Shown here piece after piece: positions 55,901-64,000 of a DNA stretch of 64,000 bases. A model generated the notes under the pieces. The model was given only the letters and a program-made list of their open reading frames with translations, was not told where the DNA came from and made no database searches. Source of the DNA: Epichloe hybrida (lineage: Eukaryota > Ascomycota > Sordariomycetes > Hypocreales > Clavicipitaceae); NCBI GenBank assembly GCA_019022495.1, contig JAFEKR010000017.1, forward strand, positions 744,001-808,000, given 5' to 3'. Within the stretch, counting starts at the first letter, position 1, and each line of letters opens with the position of its first letter. The position numbers and the translations under genes are program-made.

Positions 55901-58900
55901 TTATAATTAAAGCTATACTTATCCTTAAGGGTAAACTTAAAGTAATTAGGGCTATTTATATGTATTTAGCATTAGTAGTAGATTCTTATTAGTTCCCTAA
56001 TAGCTTTAATATTAATATTATGCCCTAATCTATAAAGAACCTTATGTAAACGTTAGATTAATAGATATCTAAAGCAGCGGTGTAATCACTATAGCTTGCC
56101 TTCTATAAGGTAGCTCCAAGCAACTACTTCTTCTTTCTATGTAAGAAGCATCTAGGCGTAGCCCTATTTGTATATAATAAGGACTTTAATATTTCCTTAT
56201 TATAGCGTGTTCTTAGAGATATTAAAGTTAATCTTCAGACAGTCTATATTATTAAGGGATAAGAGAAATAGAGTATTTATAGGGATAACCTAAAAGAGAA
56301 TATTTCTAAAGGGAGTAGGCACATTAGCTACTCTAAGCGCGATAATTAGGTCTCCTACGCTAAATCTAACTAATGCCTTCTTCTCTATTAATTCATTAAG
56401 CTATAATATAGGTATCTAACATTACAAAGCAAGAAATTAAGGGTACCCTACTGTAAAGAATTTCGTAGCTCCTATATCAGGTATAATCCCTTAGAATATC
56501 GCATAGGAATAGCGATTTTCTAACATAAATATTACTAGGGCTTTATTCATAAGTTCCTACTAAAAGGGGTCTTCTTTACTTAGACTATAATAAGCCGCTT
56601 GCCTTATTAGGAATTAAACCATTCTCTCGCCATCAATCTGCGTTCTATACGTAAAGAAGCTTATAAGTACTAGCCTATCTATATTATTAGGGCTATTATC
56701 AAATCCAATACTCTTTATATACTAAGCAATTTTATTATTAATAGGGGGTTAGGACTTATGTTCTCCCTTGTACTAAGTAAGGAATAAATGATATAAGTTA
56801 TTAGTTAAATCTATAAGGTAGTAATTCTTAAAGCGTTAAAATACCTTCTTATAGTTCTCTTTAAGGTGCTTAGATAACTAGTATCCTTCCTTACTATATA
56901 TATAGCACTTCTTTATACAAGGAGTACCTCCTCTTCCTTATGGTTTTAAGGGGTATTAGGTCTCTTTTCTATTCCTATTATATCTTTAGTTAGTCTAGAA
57001 TTACTCTAGGGTTATAGCTTTAGTTAGGAACTATTAATAGTTCTTCTTCTTTTCCTTAATAAGATAAAGGGTCATTCTAATCTATTTATAGAACTCTTAT
57101 AGTTTATCTAGCAGATCTATAATCACTCCTTTACACTCTAGAATACTATAATAAGCTCTAATAAGTTAATTCTAGAGTGCCCTTTTAGTTTAGCTTACTT
57201 TAGGCACTACTTATTATAAGATAGCTAGTCTTTCTATAAGTTTATTAAAGCATTTAATTATTAACTTACTTAGGTTATTATTTACTATTTCTTGTAAGGA
57301 AGTGTTATTTTACTCTAGCAGATATCTTTGCTATATATCCTTAGTTTTAAATTATTCTCTTATATAGCTAATAAGCGTAGGGAGATCTTATAGTTATCTA
57401 GGTTTAGAGAGGTAGTCTATATAGTATTACAGTGCTTTGCCTTTAAGTATAACCTTAAAAGCATAACTAGCTTATTTAGGCTAGATATTAAGTAACTCAC
57501 ACTTTCTATAGAATATTTAAAGCTTTAATTTAAGGATATTATAGTTATTAGTGCTATAGAGTTATTCTTTAGGGTATACCTTAGATAAGTTAATAATTTA
57601 CTTTAGCAAAAGTCTCTAGGTCTATAGGGGTCTCTAGGTATTTCCCTCTGTATTTATAGAAGGGGTGGTAAGGTTTTTAGGAAGTAAGAGGGTGGCTTTA
57701 TAAGTAGCACCCTTAGGGCTTATTATTCCCTCTAATCCTTCTCTTTCTTATATTAGGGAGGAGGAATTATAGCTCTTTAAGCTATGCTAATAGGGGCACT
57801 ACTAGCCCTAGATAGTATAGGTTACCTCTATTAGTAACTCTCCTGCTTAGGGGCATTATTAGTAGTGTTACTAGGGTAATACTACTAACTTACCTCTAGT
57901 GAAGGTATAGGCAAGGGAGTTACCTATAAATGCTTGTAAATAGTATTCTTAGGTAGTCTTAACTCTAGGTTAATTAATCTTCCTAGGGGAGATTAACTAG
58001 GCTTTCCTAGAGGGGATTAACTTAGTCTTCCTAGGGGAGTCTAGCTTATTAATTCTTTTAATAATGATTATACTAATAACTAAGGTAATGGGGTAGGTTG
58101 CCTAGTTCTAATATCACTATTATCTAGTAAATCACGGAAGAACTCTTTGTTCTATAGGTTCTTTTAGAAGCCTATGTACTTCTTCCTAGCCTTTTTAATT
58201 TCTTTAAGAGTCTAAAATTAGAATTCTTCTTGGTTTACTACTTCTTCGAGGTTATTTACTATCTTAGTACCTCTTCTAATAGTTATGTATACTCTATTAT
58301 AAAGAAAATAATCTTAAAGTCTATTCTATAAAAGGTCTCTCCCTTTTGTAAACTTCTCCCTTAACTATTTGTAAAAGTCATTACTAAATTCAGAGAATAG
58401 TATTCTTCTAAATAACCCTTGCTCCTTATATTATTTAGTCTTTATAAGGATATAAAGACTGATTTCCTTAGGTGTTATTATCTCTTTATGTTTAGAACTT
58501 CCTATTCATTAAAGCAGTTCTTCTATAATATATTATTAAAGCCTTATAGAGATATAGGGGTATAGGTTAGTGTAAACAAGGGTTTTTCCTTTGTTAAGGT
58601 ATTTATTATTATCTCCTATTTTAACGCCTTCTATAGCATCATTATAGCTATCGGTCTTACTAGGAACTCTAAATTAACTAGAGGTCCTAGACAGTCTAGG
58701 TACATCTAATATTATAATTAATTAAGGGAGGTAAATCTTATAATATAAGGAGAAAAAGGGTATAGCTGTAATTATGTAACGTATTTTGGATATAAAGGAT
58801 TGCAAGGTAAGGCAGTTAACTTCAAATATATAATAGAACGCATAATAAAGAAAGACAAGGGGATAGCTTAGCTACTAGTATTAAACCTTTCTTTATTATT

Positions 58901-59106
58901 TCAGAGTCTATATAGATATAGATATTAATACTAAAGTAAGAAGAGAGCTATATTATACCTTTCTGTTAGCATAACTTATTATTAAACGTAGCCCTCCTAT
59001 TTCATAGGGCAAGTCATTGTTAGATAAGTTACCTCTTCTAATTAACCTTGCTAATCTACAGTGTTTAAAGACTATGTGGTTATCTATGAAGGTAACTACT
59101 AATTAG
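52919..59106 (-). pseudogene. RIP-degraded gag-pol of Cop-C copy 1
   Basis: Minus-strand order is leader and gag (about 59,000-57,000), integrase (about 56,400-55,500), RT (about 55,000-54,000) and RNaseH (about 54,000-53,400). The RNaseH end resembles the common copia tail: a KEKRLIINIIAL-like block and a WINREDNLANA-like end. Stops abound. It shares CTAATTAGT(A/G)GTTA after the 5' LTR with Cop-B. Confidence 0.8.
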
Positions 59107-59413
59107 TGTTAGATTCACAGGGTATTGAATACAATATAATATAGTCATAAGCCCAAAGAATAGTATCATCATTGATTATCTATTCTAGGCTACGTTATCT
59201 GTTATTATGATTAATTAAGTTATAGGAAAAGAGAGGTAAAAAGCTAGAAGTTATGATATATAAAGGGAAAAGGGGTTGCGCGTTTATATCCCTACATTTC
59301 CTAGCTAATTAACGTGCTAGGTTATGGGTCACGTGTGGGGTCCGCGCGCGGCCCGAGCTTCTGCCAGGTAATTGCGGCTGCGACGCGCGATTGATATCAC
59401 CTTTGTTCCAACA
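59107..59413 (-). repeat. 5' LTR of Cop-C copy 1
   Basis: 307 bp. The right outer 90 bases (GTGTGGGGTCCGCGCGCGGC onward) are unmutated, where the partner reads GTGTAGGGTCCGCGCGTAGC. Confidence 0.93.
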
Positions 59414-59418
59414 CTATA

Positions 59419-60091
59419 TTCTTAGAAATTATTAACTAAAGAGTTACCTATTAACTTAGGTAGTAACCCTAGCTACTAATACTTTTAGGCTATTTATAGC
59501 TATTATATGCTACTTTAATCTTAAAGCATACTAGTATAACTTTATTATAGTATTCCTAAATTTAAACCTTAATAAAGAGGTTTACTATAAGATACCTCTA
59601 GGCTATAAAGATAAATAAGCTTATCTAAAGCTTCTTAAAGTAATCTATAGGCTATAGAGAGCACCTCTTCTATAAATAAAGGAGCTAATTAGCTAGCTAA
59701 TTAGTAAAGGCTTTATATAGATCTTTAAAGATATTTATATATTCATTAAGGATAGGTTAATTATTTTCTTCTATATAGATAACCTTATTACTCTCTTTAC
59801 TAAAGGGAAATTATATTTATATAATAAATTTAGGGTAAGACTCTTTATAAAGTATAATATAAAGGACCTTAGAGAGCTATAATAGTTCCTAAGTATTAAA
59901 ATTATTAGAGATTATACTAATAGGAAGGTATAGCTTAATTAAAAGTCCTATTAGAATAAAGCTACTACTAAATTTAATATAAAAATCCCTTAATAAAGGC
60001 CTATAGCCCTAATAATTACTATACTACTAGAACCTTTTAAAGAAAAGATTAGTACTTAAGATCTTAAGAGGTATTAATCTTTAATTAGAAC
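59419..60091 (+). pseudogene. RIP-degraded RT part of Cop-A copy 2
   Basis: Colinear with 27,840-28,430 of copy 1 (shared ATTCCTAAAYTTAAA and ATAGATCTTTAAAGATATTT). It is broken by stops and ends at AGAAC before the next Cop-B LTR. Confidence 0.82.
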
Positions 60092-60351
60092 TGTTGATTC
60101 CTTCGGATCTTCATTGGTTCAATCGTGGCCAAAGACTAGACCAATTGTGGGTCTAGCGTGATGCACGCGATATGATTGGCTACATTAATTCGCTACCCCC
60201 TTTTATGCCCTACATATAGATTTCGCTTACTTTCCTAGCATCTAGACTTTCCCTCTCTTTTCCCTCTTTCCTAGCTAGCTAGCTATCTAACTATTATTAA
60301 CTTTAATTATACGGGATTTATTACCTACGCAGGACCTTAGTGAATCTAACA
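60092..60351 (+). repeat. 5' LTR of Cop-B copy 4
   Basis: 260 bp, TGTTGATTCCTTCGGATCTT to GTGAATCTAACA. The outer left half is little mutated. Confidence 0.92.
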
Positions 60352-62034
60352 CTAATTAGTAGTTAACTTCATAACTATAAATAAGCTAGGTATTATAAGA
60401 AAAGGTATTTTTGTAAATACTACTGCTACTACCCCTTATTATGCTATAATAGTTATTATAGTAGAGAGGTATAACTATATAAGTGTGCTAAAGGAAGAGA
60501 CTAGAATCCTAGTTATAGGCTTGTTAGGCTTCTAAGGAATTAATCTATTAACCCTTAGGCTTAGGGATATAACTTTATTATATTTATCTAGGATATTGTT
60601 ATTAATTATTGATTTTATCGTCTATTATAAGAAAACTAACTAACTAACTAAATCTATTGCCGCGAGGCATTTATTTTGAACCTGACGTTAAATAACCTTA
60701 GCTAAGCTAGCTAACATATTTATAACTTCTCTATAAATATTCCCTTTATCTAATAGACCTTTAATCTATTTATATAAGTATCTACTGCTTATTTTTTGCC
60801 CCCTTTATTATTAGTGCTATTTGCCTTATACTTGTTAGTAAGAAAGAGAGATTACCTCCTTCCCTTCTTTTTATAAAAAACAGGAAGTAGTAATTCCTAT
60901 TATTCCCTTATTACTTTTCCTATTATTTTCTAGTTACTTTTAGAACTTCTATTACTTTCTTTATCTTTATTGATTTATTCTTGTCACTGCTTTTACTACT
61001 TCTGCTGTTTTTTTTCTTTTATTTTTGCTATTTTTATAATCTTCTAATTTTATTAGAGCGATAACGCTCCTAAAATGCAAAAGAAAAACCTTATAATAGT
61101 AATAGGTAAACATAGGAGCTTAATTAGTAGTAAAAATAATAGATTAGTAATATTCCTTTTATAGTTGAAAATAGCAGAGGAATCTAGACTTTCTATAAGA
61201 GGAAGGGCTGCTAGTGATAGTAAGGCTCTAATTATTACCCCTAAGAGACCTTAAAGGCATAAATTACCCTTATGCCTTTAATAGCTTACTTACGAATCCT
61301 TGTATAACTAGAAAGAATCTATTAAGCTAGATCTAGACACTACTACGTAGCTTAAGCTTAATAACTAAATTATAAGATTTATTAACCTTAGTAAGTATTA
61401 AGGATAGAGAGATAATAACCTATAGGAATTATTCTAAGAAGACTTTAAAGGCTAGTCTAAAGACACCTTTAAAAGGGTATCTAAGGATATTATTAGAGAA
61501 TTATGTAATTCTTTATAAGATTACAGCGTCCTTATTAGGCGAGGCCTAGGATATTTAATCCTAGTATTGCTTAAGGAAGTGCTTTATTAAACCTTAATGC
61601 CCCTTTAGTTATAGGAAAGATTACAAGAAAGACTATAATCTTCTAAACCCCTAGAACCTTAATATTAATAGCCCTAATAACCTACCCTAGAAATTAACTT
61701 TCCCTAACCCTAGAGATTACTTAAACCCTTATAAAAACCCCTATAATAATCCCTATTATATTAATAGCTTTATCTAGATAATTATTATTAAGAATAACTA
61801 GCGGACTATTATTTATAATAAATTATGCCTTTATAGTAATTCCCCTCTAAAGATTAGATTATAAAGAAGATCTCAGAGCTTATAAAGATATATAAGGATA
61901 GTAACCGCTATAGTGGAAAGCTATATAACTTCTTAACGCTAAAGATTATGCTCTTTAAAAATAAGTGTAATAGAATTAACCTTCCTTAAATATATTATTA
62001 GAAGGCTTTCCCTATTATATTAATAGGTAATACT
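60092..62034 (+). mobile_element. Cop-B copy 4, truncated after gag
   Basis: A 260-bp 5' LTR (60,092-60,351), then leader (CTAATTAGTAGTTAACTT) and gag sequence colinear with copy 2 up to about 45,160. The match stops abruptly at GGTAATACT (62,034), where unrelated unmutated sequence begins. No 3' LTR or right-hand AGAAC is present before that point. It is RIPped. Confidence 0.88.
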
Positions 62035-62595
62035 TATTGAAATGTAGGGAGCTAGTTGCCAGCTGGCAACAGCTGTACAGGTGCAAGCTCTACGGTCGGG
62101 GACCAATAGGGCTGCAACGTTGAATCAATCAACGCAACGCAACGGAAGGTTGTGGCAGTTATTAACTAATAGAATTCAATTTAGATCACTTTTATGATAT
62201 CTTATAGAGCAATAGAATTGATTTTAGATACGTTGTACGGGCAATGCGGCTGTTGTTGGTTGAGAGGACTAGCTATCTAGCTAGTTGAAAAGATCTTCTT
62301 CCTCTCATAGACCTACCGACCGTATCGGTGGATCCGGGCCGCCAACGGGGTCTTACGGGCCACTTTTGATTTTCCGCAAAATTCATTTGTATGCAAAAAC
62401 CAAAAAATCGACTCACCACCATACTAGCTAGCAACCCGTATGCACCAACTTTTGGTCCAAAAAATAACCTTGCATAAAGAGAAGCCCTATCTTCAAGCTT
62501 CAATTTGCTATATGTAAAACTTTTGTACGACCTCTAGATAAAGAGAAAATCGTTGTCAAAGATAGCTATAGGGTAAGTTATGTGTAGGGTAACCT

Positions 62596-62634
62596 GCTTA
62601 CGTCACCCTAGCTTACGTCACCCTAGCTTACCTA
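62596..62634. repeat. 15-bp tandem repeat, 2.6 copies
   Basis: GCTTACGTCACCCTA occurs at 62,596 and 62,611, then partial GCTTACCTA. Each full unit contains TTACGTCA, a CRE-like octamer. It lies inside the 844-bp segment. Confidence 0.9.
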
Positions 62635-62716
62635 ATTACTAGTGGCGTGGTTGTAGCCACACTTGCAGCCACAACGCAATTGACTAATTAGTCATCCACA
62701 CGGTCGGTCGCAGCTG

Positions 62717-62805
62717 TTGACAGCTGCGACGCAGCCATTGACAGCTGCGACGCAGCCATTGACAGCTGCCCTCGCGACCGTTGACAGCTGCAGTGCAGCT
62801 GTCAG
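62717..62805. repeat. 21-bp tandem repeat with CAGCTG cores, four copies
   Basis: Two perfect copies of TTGACAGCTGCGACGCAGCC(A) at 62,717 and 62,738, then two diverged copies at 62,759 and 62,781. The core CAGCTG is an E-box palindrome. It lies inside the 844-bp segment. Confidence 0.92.
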
Positions 62806-62878
62806 ACTTGCAAAGCAAGCTAGTAATAAGAAGGTTCTTTAACTAGAAAAGGGCTAAAAATAGGTCTTATTTTTAACA

Positions 62879-63242
62879 TATATCTATAGCGTGGAGTGTA
62901 AGGCAGTTACTATCTAGGTAGAAGATATCTACTATTACTTTATAATTAAAGCTACACTTATCCTTAAGGGTAAACTTAAAGCAATTAGGGCTATCTACAT
63001 ATATTTAGCATTAGTAGCAGATTTTTATTAGCTCCCTAATAGCTTTAATATTAACGTTGTGCCTTAATTTACAGAGAACCTCATGTAGACATTAGATTAA
63101 TAGATACCTAAAGCGGTAATATAATCACTATAGCTTGCCTTCTATAAGGTAGCTCTAAGCAACTACTTCTTCTTTCTATATAAGAAGCATCTAGGCGTGC
63201 CCTTATTTACATATAATAGGCACTTTAATATTTCCTTATTAT
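62879..63242 (-). mobile_element. Cop-C copy 2, integrase-region fragment
   Basis: It aligns base by base, apart from RIP differences, with about 55,838-56,203 of Cop-C copy 1 (for example GTAAACTTAAAG(C/T)AATTAGG, then AGAAGCATCTAGGCGT). It begins abruptly after the 844-bp segment and is cut on the right by Gyp-A copy 2. Confidence 0.85.
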
Positions 63243-63444
63243 TGTGAGAACAAAGGGATAGCTAGGCAAGAGGTATGGGGGCGTTCGTATATTGACTGAA
63301 GCTTGCTAGGTCTAAGTGTGTTATGCGTGCAAGTCGCTAACTTATAGGTAGTGACTCGCTAGTGTCACGTGAACCTAGCCCTAGGGCGTGGTACGCCCGC
63401 CTAGTGGTGTGCTAGCGCGCTAGTGTTATAAGTAGGGCCTTATA
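63243..63444 (-). repeat. 3' LTR of Gyp-A copy 2
   Basis: 202 bp, the reverse complement of the LTRs at 12,759 and 19,157. The left outer edge is unmutated; the right inner edge reads GGGCCTTATA (RIPped GGGCCTCACA). Confidence 0.95.
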
Positions 63445-63582
63445 ATTACCCCCCTACTTTTAGCTAGGCTCCTAAACGGCTTTTGGTAAGTACTATATAG
63501 CTATTTGCTAAGTAGTAGCTATACTAAAATAATAATAAATAATATTAGTATTTAAGTACAAATTTACCTATAACTCCCTATT

Positions 63583-64000
63583 ATATCACTGACTTTTCCC
63601 TTTCTTATCTATAGCAAACTTTTCCCTAGATACTATCATATTATTAGTTACTATAACTCTACCTTTACTACTTACCTTATTATTAGAATAGAATTAGACA
63701 GGGAAAGCATTAAGAGCGTTATTATTATAGCTGTCCCTAATATCTATTTAAGAGGATATTCCTATATATATTATCTACGCATAGGTTACGCGGACTTTAA
63801 GAAGAATCCTCTAGCTAAGCCTAACGTCCCTTAGATTAACTGTTAATTCCCTGGCGTGCTAACCACTATTATTAAAGGGAAACATTCAAAGCATTATGTC
63901 TAGTGTATTAAACGCGGTAATACTTATAAGATAGTAAGTACATTATATTCTTTACTCTTTCGGTCCCTAATTACCTATATCTCTCTAGGCAATACTAACT
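63583..64000 (+). pseudogene. Antisense ORF region of Gyp-A copy 2 (partial)
   Basis: The plus strand reads SLTFPFLIYSKLFPRYYHII, then IKSVIIIAVPNIYLRGYSYI and RIGYADFKKNPLAKPNVP. A TAG and a TAA follow, and it continues as FPGVLTTIIKGKHSKHYV and SLLFRSLITYISLG. The three stops are all explained by RIP of CAG/TGG or CAA codons. It matches the minus strand of 18,300-19,040. It lies opposite to gag-pol. Function unknown; the far end is outside the window. Confidence 0.6.

Larger units (their letters stand above)
52612..59413 (-). mobile_element. Copia retrotransposon Cop-C copy 1, nested in Cop-A copy 2
   Basis: 6.8 kb with 307-bp LTRs (52,612-52,918 and 59,107-59,413) and a perfect CTATA duplication (52,607-52,611 and 59,414-59,418). 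It runs on the minus strand. LTR ends are TGTTAGATTC and TGTTCCAACA. The LTR body differs from Cop-A and Cop-B. It is RIPped. Confidence 0.95.
34999..60091 (+). mobile_element. Copia retrotransposon Cop-A copy 2, split by three insertions; 3' end not seen
   Basis: The 5' LTR (34,999-35,231) and the colinear gag, integrase and RT pieces match Cop-A copy 1. The pieces are 35,232-36,405, 50,358-52,606 and 59,419-60,091. They are separated by a Cop-B element (duplication ATAAC), a Cop-C element (duplication CTATA) and a further Cop-B element (left flank AGAAC). RNaseH and the 3' LTR do not reappear in the window, because the last insertion runs into a chimeric junction at 62,035. It is heavily RIPped. 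Confidence 0.85.
62035..62878. repeat. 844-bp unmutated LTR-like segment at a chimeric junction
   Basis: The segment starts TATTGAAATGTAGGG (a TGTTGAAATG start if one RIP change is assumed) and ends TATTTTTAACA, so its ends look like those of an LTR. It keeps many CA and TG steps, unlike the DNA on both sides. It holds a perfect 16-bp palindrome GTTGCCAGCTGGCAAC (62,055-62,070) and two tandem arrays. The left neighbour is Cop-B and the right neighbour Cop-C, so it is not a simple insertion, and the flanking five bases (ATACT and TATAT) do not match. No credible ORF. It could be a solo LTR joined by recombination. Confidence 0.55.
63243..64000 (-). mobile_element. Gypsy Gyp-A copy 2, right part beyond the window
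   Basis: A 202-bp 3' LTR (63,243-63,444) in minus orientation, starting TGTGAGAACAAAGGG, is followed on the right by the polypurine tract (plus strand TAATTACCCCCCTACTT) and the 3' region of the element. It runs off the window. Its region between LTR and pol carries the same opposite-strand ORF as copy 1. Confidence 0.92.

Noticed and set aside
62273..62503. Minus-strand ORF of 76 codons
   Set aside because: It lies in the repeat-rich LTR-like segment and has no protein features.
62717..62805. CRISPR-like array
   Set aside because: These are head-to-tail repeats without spacers in a eukaryotic genome.
62035..62878. The 844-bp segment as a simple insertion with target duplication
   Set aside because: The flanking five bases differ and the two sides belong to different element families.

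Overview
The window comes from a filamentous ascomycete, most likely a sordariomycete of the Hypocreales type; that placement is an inference from protein resemblance and genome style. Introns are short (59-94 nt, with one of 314 nt). The genes are ordinary fungal ones. The transposon DNA carries the mark of repeat-induced point mutation (RIP): CpA/TpG are scarce, TpA abounds, and reading frames are riddled with TAA/TAG that replace CAA, CAG or TGG.

Layout. (1) 1-10.85 kb is gene-bearing DNA: IND1, a mitochondrial complex I Fe-S assembly ATPase (minus); BFR2/AATF, ribosome biogenesis (plus, divergent from IND1); a Zn2Cys6 transcription factor; a small beta-rich conserved protein; tRNA-Asp(GTC); and a secreted Gly-rich protein. 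(2) 10,857-29,487 is one 18.6-kb insertion: a Copia element (family Cop-A) containing a Copia of another family (Cop-B), which contains a Gypsy (Gyp-A). All three levels have matching LTRs and perfect 5-bp target duplications. (3) 29.5-35.0 kb is a small gene island: a MITE, a probable frameshifted small membrane-protein gene, a small secreted Cys-bearing protein, the RRM protein Vip1 and a 75-residue conserved protein. (4) 34,999-64,000 is a second nest: another Cop-A element split by a Cop-B element (itself split by a third Cop-B and by a miniature LTR element), then by a Cop-C element, then by a further Cop-B that runs into a chimeric junction. The window ends inside a second Gyp-A.

None of the large retroelements can encode a working protein as read; they are RIP-inactivated remnants. 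The exception in character is a 357-bp terminal-repeat miniature element (49,440-49,796). It has 81-bp LTRs that differ at one base, a primer-binding site matching a half molecule of initiator tRNA-Met, a polypurine tract, and an internal tRNA-like cassette with Pol III A and B boxes and an oligo(A) tail. It sits unmutated inside heavily RIPped DNA. This, the spared outer edges of every LTR pair, an antisense ORF conserved in both Gyp-A copies, and an unmutated 844-bp LTR-like segment at a chimeric junction are the most interesting observations. The host genes look like independent single genes; only IND1/BFR2 (shared promoter) and VIP1/75-residue protein (convergent ends) are obviously paired.
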